Shown one piece after another: positions 1 through 11,088 of a stretch of 64,000 nt of DNA. The notes under the pieces were generated by a model. It searched no databases and had not been told where the DNA came from. It was given only the letters and a program-made list of their open reading frames with translations. A program made the position numbers and the translations under genes. Where the stretch lies: the NCBI GenBank assembly GCA_000827265.1, contig KN834771.1, positions 713,407-777,406 on the forward strand, in the 5' to 3' direction. Positions within the stretch are counted from its first letter, which is position 1. Each line of letters begins with the position of its first letter. The DNA comes from Collybiopsis luxurians FD-317 M1. Lineage: Eukaryota > Basidiomycota > Agaricomycetes > Agaricales > Omphalotaceae.

Positions 1-1417
1 GAATGGTGATATAGGATTTTCCTCCTTTCGTAACGGCCCCGGCAGCTTCGTCTTCGTCCAAACGGGCAACCCATTTCTCATGAACCGCCAGCGCCGCTTG
101 TCTTCTCGTCTGGATTCGCTCCCGAAGCTCGTTGGTGACAGCTTCGAGTGTATCCGAACCACCTTTGATGCTCTCTCTGACTAGTTCGAGTATTTGTCCG
201 ATGGCGGTTTCGGTGTCGGCCCGACAGATCAGCTCTACTCCGCGATGCAAGGCTGCGTCCCAGGTTCCCATTGCCACGTTGGTTTTGAGTGGGTCTCCAC
301 CGTCAATGATGAACACGCTGGCTGATCCGTCTTCCCTGGGTGCACAGCGAGAGGGGATCCACGGGACATCCGAGTCGAGGACTAGGACGACATCAGCCGC
401 TCGGAGATGCTCTCTGAATGAATCTGAGGTGTTTGGGGTGATGTAGGTGATCCCAGATAGGTATGGATGGGAGAATGGAACGTTCACGGTGGACGGACAG
501 GTGGAAAAGATGGGAATTGCGAGGAGGGTTGAAAGTGTTACGAGAGATGATACAGCGTCGATGTTACGACCGAGATGGGAAGTTATGATAAGAGGGTGGA
601 GAGATGTAAGAAGAGTATTGGTAATAGCTAAGGTGTCAACAGGAGACAAACCCGCCGGAGAGACGGGGATTGGAAGTTTCATGGATAAGGAATCATACAG
701 GGTATACGGAATTTCTTCTTCCATAACTTCTCGACGTGCCCAGAGGTAGACCGGGCCTTTAGGTTCCGTTGTAGCACTGGAACAAATTAGAACGAGGAAA
801 ACAACTGAACAGCAGTTAATTACATTTGTAAAGCACGTTTTACAACCTGGACAACATTCCTTCCAGTGTTGATCTGAGCTGTATACCTCATGTACTGGCG
901 GACGATGGCGGACTGGTCCGGGACGTCTAAAACCTATTCAGTGCGGCTGTCATTTCAGCTAGTCCAGGTTGCATACCTTGAAGCCACATTATCCATTCAT
1001 TACGCCCCCCCTTCATTTCGTTTCGACTCGTGAACGGAGAGGCTCCGGCATAAATAAGAACCGGCACCCTGCCACGATCTACATTGTGAATCGCACCAGC
1101 AAGAGCCTTGGTAACAAGAAAGTATTGAAACGATGATTCCAGCGAATCACGAGTACACGTACCTGAGTTCCGACGTCGACATGAATGATTACTGCAGCAG
1201 GTTTACCTGTAGCCTGTGCGTATCCCTGTGCAGCGGAAAGTGCTACCATTTCATTGGGGCAAGTGACAATACTAGGAGAAGTTGCTCCCCCTTGCACTCG
1301 CTGACGCTGAAGCTCCTCCAGCAAGGCTGGATGGTCAGAGCCCCAGTTGACGAATACATGAGTTATACCGGCCAAAGAGAGCGCCTTGAGGAACAGGGAA
1401 GAGGTAGTATAGACCAT
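1..1417 (-). CDS. TPP-dependent enzyme, acetolactate synthase-like (C-terminus outside window)
   Basis: A thiamine-pyrophosphate enzyme of the acetolactate synthase / benzoylformate decarboxylase superfamily; the true substrate is unknown. Exons read 1417-1163, 1106-977, 926-824 and 776 to beyond base 1, and all phases agree across GT-AG introns. The first exon holds the Pyr domain with CPNEMVALSAAQGYAQ; its Glu is at the position of the cofactor-activating glutamate of this family. Exon 2 has HNVDRGRVPVLIYAG and exon 4 has GPVYLWARREVMEEE. The middle (transhydrogenase-like) domain follows, with VVLVLDSDVPWIPS and FIIDGGDP. The PP domain, with its GDG-type cofactor motif, should lie to the left of the window. 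No mitochondrial leader is obvious, which argues against the anabolic Ilv2 enzyme. The gene is head to head with VPS26. Start chosen at MVYTTSS, which begins directly with the Pyr domain. Confidence 0.88.
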
Positions 1418-1802
1418 AATGGGGGTAAGGAAGCAGGGACCGTGAGGAGCGGTCGCTCATATAACTGTCCGTGTGTGCCCTTGAGAGACCAAAACATCAA
1501 ATCAAATTGAATGTTGGTCAGGAGACCAAAGGCCTTATCAGCCATGGAGAATTGGAAGGAGCTATTGTTGAAAAGTTAAGTAGCCAATGTCATGCTCATT
1601 TTATTTCTGCAAACCTCTATGTCAGACCGGTGAGCGAGCAGTTGAGAGAGCACGCGTTCGAGGTAGGGTCGCGTTTAGACGCCAGGTCACATATTAGGCG
1701 CCTATGGTCACGTGGATTAGCATCGTCAAGCGCCCAAGGGCCAACGCTTCTTGGCTCCGTAATTCCAACAGCTGCGCTCGCGTTCACCGGCTCGGCTACA
1801 CA
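1418..1802. promoter_or_regulatory. Divergent intergenic region between TPP enzyme and VPS26
   Basis: The 385 bp separate two start codons that point away from each other, so the promoters of both genes should lie here. Short ORFs run through it on both strands, but none resembles a protein. No TATA box or other named element could be assigned with confidence. Confidence 0.4.
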
Positions 1803-3011
1803 ATGGCTGGCTATTTCTTCGCGTCACCCATTGATATCGATGTTAAATTGGAGGGTGAAGATGTTCGGAAGATCGTAGAGACCAAGGGCGACAAGGAGAA
1901 GACTATTTCGTGCCCAGTTTATTATGACGGGGACAGTGTCAGCGGTCAGGTAAATCGAGCTCGTCACTAGTCATGAAACTATGCTAGAGATTTCCTTTAG
2001 GTATCTATTCGTACAAGGGATGGTAAAAAGGTCCAACACGACGGTATCAAGGTGGAATTCGCTGGAAGCATAGGCAAGAATCCATTCAAACATCCTGTAG
2101 TTTATTCGTCGTTGAACAGATCCTCCAGAACTGTTCTATGACCGTGGACACCATCATGAATTCCTTTCACTGTCACAGGAGCTCGCAGCACCGGGAGAGA
2201 TGCGGCAAGCACAGACGTATGATTTCAGCTTCAAGAACGTAGAGAAGCAGTACGAAAGCTATCAAGGTATCAACGTCAAACTAAGGTACGTCGAAACCAA
2301 ACTCTGAGAGTACTGGTGCCTATCAAGCTTTACAGATACTTTGTCCGTGTCACAATATCGCGGCGAATGTCGGACGTAGTGAAGGAAAGAGATATCTGGG
2401 TACATTCCTTTAGAATGCCGCCAGATAGCAACAACTCTATCAAGATGGAGGTCGGAATCGAAGATTGTCTGCATATCGAATTTGAGTATAACAAGTCCAA
2501 GTACGCTCTTGAACCTCACTCTCGCTTTCCGTATCCAACTCTTTTTTCTGCAGGTACCATCTAAAAGACGTTATCGTTGGTAAAATTTACTTCCTGCTCG
2601 TACGGATAAAAATCAAGCATATGGAATTGTCTATTATTCGACGAGAGACCACAGGTGCTCCTCCAAACCAGTACAACGAGAGCGAGACTATCACCAAATT
2701 CGAGATAATGGATGGTGCTCCCGTAAGAGGTATGTAAGCTCCCTGTCCCCTCTTGCTGCTTACTACATCTCTCCTAGGCGAAACCATTCCCATCCGTCTC
2801 TTCCTCGGAGGCTTCGACCTAACACCCACGTTCCGTGACGTGAACAAAAAGTTCAGCACACGATATTATCTGAATCTGGTTCTCATAGACGAGGAAAACC
2901 GGAGATACTTCAAGCAGCAGGAAATTACCGTTTTTAGGATACCGGAGGTTCGTCCCGTCCTTTGTTCCTTTTTTCCTTGCCACTAATTCGCTTCGTTCGC
3001 TCTAGAATTAA
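1803..3011 (+). CDS. VPS26: VPS26, retromer subunit
   Basis: Retromer core subunit with an arrestin-like fold. It acts with VPS35 and VPS29 on endosomes in endosome-to-Golgi (and plasma membrane) recycling of cargo receptors. Exons: 1803-1949, 2001-2073, 2129-2285, 2336-2500, 2554-2729, 2778-2947 and a last tiny exon 3006-3011; about 297 aa, close to the family's usual core length. Diagnostic stretches are CPVYYDGDSVSGQ, HDGIKVEFAGSIE, LFYDRGHHHEF, ELAAPGEM, EVGIEDCLHIEFEYNKSKY, MDGAPVRGE, IRLFLGGFDLTPT and YFKQQEIT. Intron 2 starts with GC (AG|GCAAGA) rather than GT. If the last intron is retained, translation runs a further 13 codons to a stop near 2987, so the exact C-terminus is uncertain. 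An in-frame ATG at 1704 exists, but 1803 gives the conserved N-terminus. Confidence 0.95.
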
Positions 3012-5054
3012 TTTATGCCTCATGTGTTACACATCCATGTACAGTATATTATATCGCTCTTTTACTGCAAGGAATTCATGGTCCTCACAACTCCGAGCTG
3101 TCCTTTGTTGCAAGAAGTCCTCTGCGGGTTTCGAAAACCCAAGGCCGGGCGTTAAAAGCTGCGTCGATTGCGGGATGATATGGCCGGGGATGGCCGGTTT
3201 GATGCAATATCATCCAAGACAGCACAGACACACCTGGACCGACGTCTATGGGGGTACGAACCGCGTTCTGTCACCAAGCCAAAAATCCCAAGCTGAACAC
3301 TCGACGATCCGGACCGTTACATGTTACAGTCGCTGATCTCGTTCCGGTAGGGCGTGGGTTACCCTAAAACATGGTTGAGGGAAACGGTGAAAAACACTCG
3401 TGTTCGGAATCTAATGTGGTGATTCTGTTGAAACCTACTCCCCCGGAAATTCATCCAGAAGGAAGTAACGGCGCCGGGGTTTGTCGTACGGATTTAAAAA
3501 TCACTTGTGGACGGCCTTTGCAAGGGGATGCTGCGTGCTCATATGTCCCTACTATGCAGGCGGGCTATATTCCCCATTTACACCGCTTTGTGGTTACTCG
3601 CCACGTCCTAGGCGAAAATCCCAGCCACACCTGCTCCGCAGATTTTTTCGCCGAAGAGGACTTGTTCGACCCGACAGGGAATATGAAGATGGAGTAGATT
3701 GAGGCTGGCCAGGCTGACAGGTTACTACCGGCTTATAACCAACCATCGAGGTCTTTGCCTCATAGACTTAAGTGGCTGTCCGAATTCCTTCCCAAAGTTT
3801 GAACCGGATACGTAGCACCGCTGAGCCCAATGTGGTCTTGCACTGACATATCCAATTTCGTCTTCACTTCGTTCGGTGCATTTTGGATCGTATCTTTTAG
3901 TTCTAATATAAGTAGAAGAGCGCTGAGACAGATGAATGAAGATCGAACGTGGGTATGGTAAGAGAATTTCCGAGACTCGCTGGGAAGTTCAAAACAATTG
4001 AGGAAGCCGCTGAGCTTGTTTTCGAGTCGTGCCTAATGATGGCCGATGGTAGAGGCAATCTGGGCGCAAGTAGGATCCGAGTCGGATCCAGATCAGCATC
4101 GGGGCTTGCATTGAAGTAGATAGTGCGCGCGCCCCACAAAGATTCAAGTAGCGACTCCGATACGCTGAGATGCGAAGGGTATTGAGATTGAAGCACAACC
4201 TCGCCTGGCATATCAATGAAACAGGACTTCCGTTGCAATAGCGAGCATCATTCTTACATTCACTTGGAAACTTGAGTTTTTGACAGGTATGAGAGGAAAG
4301 ATACTTCCACCACTAGTACTTACCGTCCGTATAGCGTATTCAGGCTATAGTTGATGAACCTTTCTAATGCTAGTCGAACTTTTGCCACCTTCTGACCCTA
4401 CTATGTTGAACCCTATCTCGCGCCGGAGATTTAGGCCTTTAGAGTTTACACAAATAGAACGGATTTAAACGTTCATGTCTCCGGCGCGTGATGGTTACAA
4501 GGTACGAAGCGGGACGAGTACAGTGCACCCGACTTTCTCATAGAAAACTATTTACACAAACCTATACTTAGTCTTACTCCCGAACTTAGAATCACCTGAA
4601 CTAGCTTCATCTGTCAATATTTGAGAGGTGAATCCTGCAGCATCTTTGCCGCCGGTTGCAGTATTTTTGAAGTCTCAGAAGGCTGCATGATACTAGGTCC
4701 TGAGGTATGCTTTAGTATTCGTGGAAAACCTATCTATCTTCTAGCCTCAGCGAGAGAGTACAAGAACTAGATTGCGTTGGTAAAGTCCAAGTGTAAGATT
4801 CAACCGATGATATACCTCTTCATCATGTATCCATGTGCGACATGAAAACAGATCGATAAGTTTACTACGTACCAAGAGTGGCTATTCCTTGTTCTAATTC
4901 TGATTGATTCGAACATGGATTCCCAATCACGGTCATTCTCCAAGAATGTCAGCTGCTACAAATATGCCGTGTGTCTGCATATAAAGGAACCAAGAGTCAA
5001 AAAAGCCACAGCCTTCAAGCAACCTTCGAGAGTGGATACACCTGACTCTCCGAA
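3012..5054. other. Intergenic region, no supported gene
   Basis: Several ORFs of 70-125 codons exist on both strands (for example 3371-3697 + and 3903-4238 -), but none shows a recognisable domain or convincing exon structure. A small near-perfect inverted repeat is present: CGCGCCGGAGAT at 4419-4430 against GTCTCCGGCGCG at 4477-4488. The last few hundred bases presumably hold the promoter of the membrane-protein gene that starts at 5055. Confidence 0.4.
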
Positions 5055-6407
5055 ATGACTCCAGAGGACCAAGCAATATTGCCAGTGTATGGCCAAAATC
5101 TTTTTTTTTTGGCTTTGCAAATCATTATTTTTGTAACAGGATACGGTAAGTCTTCTGGAACAACACAAATCGGGGACTCTGTGAACTGAGAAAATTCAGG
5201 AATTTTTCTAGGAATGTTTATGGTTCTTTACTTGGCATTGTAAGTCTGCAGCATTTGCTCGATATTCACGGCTTCACAAGATGCCTTGAAGGAGAGGTTC
5301 CGGAGGCAAACCGAACAGAATGATGGTTCTATGTTTGGCCGGAATTTTCATTGGCTTCACTTGGACGAACATCTGCGCTGCTGGACTTCTGTTAGATCCT
5401 TTAGGTCACGCCAATGTTGAATTTAGCAAAAACACTGGGAAGAGTCTTGTTGCAGAGGCAGAATCGGTAGTGAGCAAGGGTGTGCTTTGGAATGATATGT
5501 CGATCTGGTCTGAAACCATGAATGTATGTGGTGTACCAGCATTTTCAAAATAATCAATTTACTGACAGGAGATTTCACATATGTCTGCCAGATTGTGCTC
5601 AGTGACTTCATTGTAGTTTGGAGGGCCTGGGTATTGTTCCGGAGCAAAAGACTGTGGAAGGGGATCCTTACCATTCTCATGGGCGCAAACACAGGCATGC
5701 AGTTTTTCATCCAGTTGCACACCACTCCTTAGCTCTGACTCAATCTTATTTCTTCTATTTGTAATTCCAGTTATGAACATTATCGACTGCATATATGATA
5801 GTGCCCGAAAGGAGAATCAACCCATGCCAACAAGAACCAACATTGTGGATGCAATTTCTATTGGAATCTCTTTGGTGACCAATATTTTTGCAACACTCTT
5901 AATCGTGGTCAAGGCTCTGTGAGTACATTCATCCATACGAAATGAGCAGTGAGCCTGAGAACCGACCATTTGTAGAACACACTTGCGCTTCCTTCAGGTA
6001 GCTTCTGACAGTTTACGGCATCAAAGCAAGCCTTTGCATATGATGCTGCTTTTGATTGAATGCGGAGCAGTGTTTTGTGCATTCCAACTCCTTGGTGTTG
6101 TTGCTTTTGGATTGAACACGCTTCCTGGAAGTTTCGGGTTTGTCACATTCTTAACAGCTGCACAGTATCTCTTCAATTTGGTTTCGGTAAGTGGCAATCT
6201 CACTGCAAACTTTCTCCTGATTCTCAGTTCATCAACTATGGTCTTCTTCAATTACAGGCACTGTACCCCGTTATAGTATTCATTTTGATACACACTAACA
6301 ATTCCCCCGTGAACCGGAGCACTTATTCGACTGCCAATCCTGAATATCATGCAGACCCTGTTACTGTGTCCACCAATTACATTACTGAATCCCAGTTTGA
6401 TGCTTAA
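5055..6407 (+). CDS. Seven-span membrane protein, agaricomycete-specific family
   Basis: A polytopic membrane protein of about 334 aa, from a family often multiplied in Agaricomycetes; function unknown. Exons fitted: 5055-5145, 5200-5239, 5292-5530, 5569-5694, 5771-5918, 5976-6186 and 6258-6407; phases add up to a complete frame. Hydrophobic segments include FFLALQIIIFVTGYG, FMVLYLAL, VLCLAGIFIGF, QIVLSDFIVVWRAWVLF, VTNIFATLLIVV, CAFQLLGVVAFGL and the last span ALYPVIVFILIHT. The VWRAWVLF stretch and the final YPVIV span match what I remember of this family. The fourth intron seems to begin with GC (ACAG|GCATGC), the only phase-compatible donor found. The short hydrophilic tail is rich in Ser, Thr and Asn. 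The borders at 5530/5569 and 5694/5771 are the least certain. It resembles GPCR-type folds in span number only. Confidence 0.78.
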
Positions 6408-6844
6408 TCTGCGGAATGTTTTACTGAAGCGTAGTTACAAGACTCTTCCATTTAGTCCACAATATTCTGAAGTGTGTACCACGAGCAGTTATCTCAGAGA
6501 TTTAATTTACTCTACATTCCGTATCTATTGACTAACAGGTGGGAATGTTTATTAAGTAACTCGTGCCCTGCCAATTTTCGGGGGAACAAATAATGATTTG
6601 TGTAAACTATGGACTATTTATATGTACGATGGAAGCAGATTCGAAACAACCTTTTGCTTCTACTCAACCTAGGTACTACGTAGACCCAGGGGACGGTAAT
6701 GCTAGGGTCTCCGATATCAACCATGTTACTGGAGCGCGGAATACTCAGTATTCTGTAGTATGAATACTAGGTGACAATCCCAAGGAATTCAGGTCACGGA
6801 TACTCGTAATGCACCCTGCAAGATGTATCTGTTAATATAATGTA

Positions 6845-7331
6845 GCCTGGTAACCAAGCCCTCGACGAATTGTTGCTGCTAAACAGGAAACCTCGTTAGA
6901 GGCTTGGGAAACCGGAAGCAAATTGTCGCGGAGACTTTTGACCTGCCGATTATAGAAGGTGCATCCACCTTCCTTATATATTTTTAGATGGGAAAGTTGA
7001 ACTTCGTAGAATTTTACTTACGTACTTCGACGATGCGACGCGATAACGTATATTATTTCATGAAATCTTATCCTCTCCCACTTGAAGATGAACTAGATAA
7101 CATTCAAAGTGAATCTCTGTAGATTCTACAGAAAAAACTGCTTCAAATGGATCCAGCAGCCCGAAGCAAGATTCCACTCTCATTCATTCATTCTCTCAGA
7201 AACAAATCAAACCTCGGCTTTGCGACCCTGTCTGCTTGTTTATTCTGCGACTCAAGGCTACGAGATATCAAAATCTCTCCAATGGTTTCCTGTTTAGCAG
7301 CTACAACCCGTCGAGGGCTTGGTTACCGGGC
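6845..7331. mobile_element. MITE with 48-bp terminal inverted repeats and TA target duplication
   Basis: Bases 6845-6892 and the reverse complement of 7284-7331 agree at 44 of 48 positions. The shared core starts GCC(T/C)GGTAACCAAGCCC and ends GCTGCTAAACAGGAAACC. TA sits immediately outside both ends (6843-6844 and 7332-7333). The 487-bp body has no coding sequence of note. A TA duplication with this layout suits a non-autonomous Tc1/mariner-type element. It lies in the non-genic stretch after the membrane-protein gene. Confidence 0.85.
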
Positions 7332-9825
7332 TAAATATAGTGAACTTATTACGCATTTGGTAAAATTTAAAGACCCGGACCCACCTGAAAAAGATATCTA
7401 ATGAGAAGCACCTGGCTTCCGAACACTGATCAATTTCGTCGCTCATTTTCAGGGTACAAGTTACACCAAAGTTACACCCAGTCAATTGTTTCACTTCGTC
7501 CTTCGTTTTTCTTCTTTTATTGCAAATTTAAAGATTCGGGTGTTGGATTAAACTCTAGAATCCAGTTTATAGCAGAATCCCGTTGCAAACTCGCAACGGT
7601 TCATCTCATTCAATGTAGTATAAGTACCAAATGAAACAAAGATAAGGTATTTGTAAATGATAAGAAAGCATATGGAATGATAGGAATAAAGGTTTAAGTT
7701 GCGGAATATGTGTCGGGATTCGCGGAACAATTGGAACTAACCCGATATCTCCAACATCGGGTTCTTCTTAACAAAGCATTGTTCTTTCTTTCATTCGTTT
7801 TCCAAGCAATAAGCGCCACATACAATCTGAATACTCAATGAAACAGCACTAGCCGCATCAATATGCGACGCTTTGACATTCCATACATAGTAATTTGAGG
7901 ACGCGGATCCCCAAGGTCCATCATCCTCAAACACTTTCTTTTCAGCTTGGGCTATAACGCAGTAATGGCCGGTAATCTGTTAGCGAATTTATTCTATAGC
8001 AAGTAAGGTAGATTCGTCGAAAGGTCGTGCTTGCACCAAGATCTTGTAGCCCTAGTTCGTCTTTGTATGGATATGCAGAACGGGAGGCGGAATGGAATCC
8101 CGGCCCCTGCTCACATTTAAGAATGCGCTACCTCCATAGCACATGCTATACAGTCTTCGACTCTTGGCTTACCTCTATCGAATGGATGACACAACCCCGA
8201 ACCTTTGGCCGATTTGCGCCGGTAAAGCGTGATCCATTGTAATATGTACCTATCGGCGGGGAGACCGAACTCCCGCCAAGTCGGTCTTTTGCTGCATACC
8301 ATGGCCTTTCCTCGTCCACATGAGCCGTAGAGAGTCGGTACTATTCATTGTTCACATTGTTACCGTCCAGCCTTTCCCAATGCCCCACTGCCAGCCGGAA
8401 ACAATAATCCAGGGTGTTGTCAACGATCCGAACGAGGCTTAGAACATGGTCGGGATCGATAATGGCCGAAGAATAATACTGGAGAAGTTTTGAGGACTCA
8501 ACTGCGAAGACGAGGTCCGGTGTTACAGTAGCACTGAAGAAAGAGAAAATTGAATGTTCGAAGCTGTAACTGTTTGAAATTCTTGTCCATCCGTTGATCT
8601 TATGGAGGTATTGCGATGAATGTGTATGATGTCCACTTCGGCTGATGGGCTTCAACCATCTGTTTTAAAGTGATATTCTGGCAGCTATGTGCTGTCTTAA
8701 CCACATAGCCATTCGGTCCAGATTAAAAACGGCGATGCCGACTGAAATTTTAGAAGCTGAGTGCAACTTTGGGGGGTACCAGGCAAGCTCGTGAGCCGTA
8801 AGCTGCACCAGGTAAGTATCTTAATAAGACGCTATCAAGACTATCAAGACTCTATTTCTTCGGATCAAAGTACCACAGTTTGGTTGCTAATGTAGATGAA
8901 CGAAAAATTTTTTTTAGTTCACGTCGTCCAGTCCAAATAGAAAGATCAGTACATTCTTTTGTTGGCTCCATACACTGGTGACGGCATTGTTCAAAAAATA
9001 TATGTTGCGGGTGCGACTTTGAAGCGGAAAGTTTATTCTTGTTACGTTCCGTTTATAGAGTAGTAAGGACCTCGAGGTTCCATCTGCAGAATGTTCTGCG
9101 ACTTCTCGAGGCACCCTCGACCGCTTCGAGTCTCTTTTTTTACGCTTGACGTCATGTCCGAAGCGGCGGGCTTGGGCGTCAAACTGCTGAATCCAGCACA
9201 AGATCGGCGCGGCACGTTTTACGGAATTACCGGAGTTACGGGGATTATAGCTGCTTGGATTGCAAGATGTTACTAGCACAGACCTCTGTACAAAGGCTAA
9301 CCGTTCCCGCCAAGTTCCCGCCTCATTCGGCCACAGGTTTGCCAATCCCAGGGTCCACGTAGCCGTTGCCCGCTCGGATCCCAAAATTCATTCGCCCTAT
9401 TTTTCGGTGTTCAGTGAGAATTTACAGTAACCCGGTTGATCAGTTGCTCAGTTGGTCATGATTAACTGCGGGATCTACTAATGATCTGCAAAATGCAGCG
9501 AACCAGTGTGCAATGGGGTTGGTAGGGTGGGTTGAATGATCACCATACGTACATACAATCGTTGTCGCTCCTCTCTCCACTGTATCCTGCGCAAGTCATA
9601 ATCGGAATCAGAAGCACAGTCCGATAGCGTATAGACGCGTAACCTTTTCAGGTGCTTACTTCCGCATGGGTACAGTTTTTAGTAAGTATGTATGTAGGCC
9701 CACGCAATTCCGGGTCGGGCAGGCGGGCTCCCAGCCAATGCTTATATAGGTAGGTTAAGACTGGAAGTATCATTGACGGTTCGCCCAATCCCCCCTTCGC
9801 TTTCTCTTAAATTAACGCCCCAAAG
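7332..9825. other. Long stretch without a clearly supported gene
   Basis: No recognised protein. The best coding-like piece is on the minus strand: 8655-8341 (about 104 codons), followed in the same frame, after one TAG, by an open stretch to about 8185. It contains phrases such as VESSKLLQYY and DPDHVLSLVRIVD. A short-intron gene or a relic are both possible; I recognise no family. A minus-strand ORF at 9384-8914 (156 codons) has no familiar motif and looks accidental. A small hairpin with the stem AACCCGAT/ATCGGGTT lies near 7738-7764. Confidence 0.3.
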
Positions 9826-10928
9826 ATGCGCGGAGTCTTTCGAACAGCTGCTTTCTTGGGAAGCGCTATTGGCTTGACCTTCTCAGCGACTGTCCCTCAG
9901 AGACGAGGTACGTACCGCCTGACTGAATAGTATTGAGTTTCTCAACCTCCTCCTTCCATCTAACCACAGCCAGCGAAGGCACCGTCGAGACCGTCTACAC
10001 CTTTTCCAGTGGAACCATCATGGAAAACCTCGCAATCCGCTCCAACGGCCAAATCCTCGGTACCATCATCACCGCACCCAACCTCTACCTCTTCGACCCC
10101 CAAGTAAACTCCTCCGCAACCCTCGTCCACTCCTTCGACGCATACCAAGTCATCTTCGGTATCGCCGAACTCGACACCGACCAGTTCTACGTCGTAACGG
10201 GGAACGCCTCTGTAGCCAGTCTCACTAGCGAAAAGGGAAGTTGGTCAGCTTGGAAGGTCGATATGTCCTTATTCGATAACTCGTCTTCCTCGGATGAATT
10301 CATCACCAAAGTCATCGACTTTCCCGACGCCCTCCTCCTAAATGGCATAGGCGTCTTATCAAAAGAAAACGGCCTACTATACATCACAGACTCCTTCGCA
10401 GGATCCGTCAGCGTCCTAGACCTCAACACCGGAAAGAACTACGTCGCCATCAACAACACCTACACAGTCGTACCCGAATCCGCCTCGTTCCCTTTTGGCG
10501 CCAACGGCGTACACACGTACCAAAATACCTCGTCAGGCGCGGCAGACGACACGCCGTACGCATTCTTCACCAACTCTGCGCAATCCGTGCTCGTGCGTGT
10601 ACCTATCGATTTGACGGACGGTATGCCTACGGGTGATTCGGAGGTTGTGCTCTCTGGACTTCAGATGGACGACTTTACGTTCGATAGTCAGGGAAACATT
10701 CTTACGGCCGTCGTGGGTTCGAACGAAATTATCAAAATCGATCAGAATACTGGGGATTATACCGTCGTTGGTGGAAGCGTTAACGGTACGGCGCTGGTTG
10801 GCCCATCAGCTATCCAACTGGGACGATTGCAGAGCGACAATACGATGGCATACATCACTTTGAACGGAGGTTTCGGTACGGTCCCTGGAGCTGTGAAGCA
10901 GTTGGATTTGGGTCCTGCCTTGGTGTAA
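9826..10928 (+). CDS. Secreted SMP-30/gluconolactonase-like beta-propeller protein
   Basis: Exons 9826-9907 and 9970-10928, joined in phase over a 62-nt GT-AG intron, give 346 aa. The first exon encodes a typical signal peptide: MRGVFR, then an Ala/Leu/Gly-rich core ending FSATVPQRR. The rest looks like a six-bladed propeller of the SMP-30/gluconolactonase class seen in secreted proteins of Agaricomycetes, with blade-like repeats such as FDFPDALLLNGIG-type segments, GLLYITDSFAGSVSVLDL, PFGANGVHTY, QMDDFTFDSQGNIL and KIDQNTGDYTVVGG. Several Asn-X-Thr/Ser sites suit secretion. The enzyme activity, probably hydrolysis of a lactone or ester if any, is unknown. It is convergent with the aminotransferase, with 160 bp between the stops. 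A decayed copy of residues from roughly the first blades onward is present at 22097-22727. Confidence 0.82.
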
Positions 10929-11088
10929 GTTGTCGGAAGGAAAAGGATATCTTTATTACCGCGTATATTATCGACCAGACATAACGAATATCCCCCCAAC
11001 TTTAACTGGATACATTTGTAGATTCAATCCTGTATTTTTTTTAGCAAGCATTGCCTTTTAGTACATTGAAATTGCATATTTTCTTCGT

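Noticed and set aside
132..749. Plus-strand ORFs over the first 750 bases
   Set aside because: They are antisense shadows of the TPP-enzyme exon, whose minus-strand frame shows clear family motifs.
3371..3697. 108-codon plus-strand ORF
   Set aside because: No motif, no splice-supported extension and no homologous feel; left as intergenic.
8914..9384. 156-codon minus-strand ORF
   Set aside because: Composition looks random and nothing matches a known domain; no neighbouring exons fit.
9960..10148. Gly/Val-rich minus-strand ORF
   Set aside because: Shadow of the SMP-30-like gene exon.
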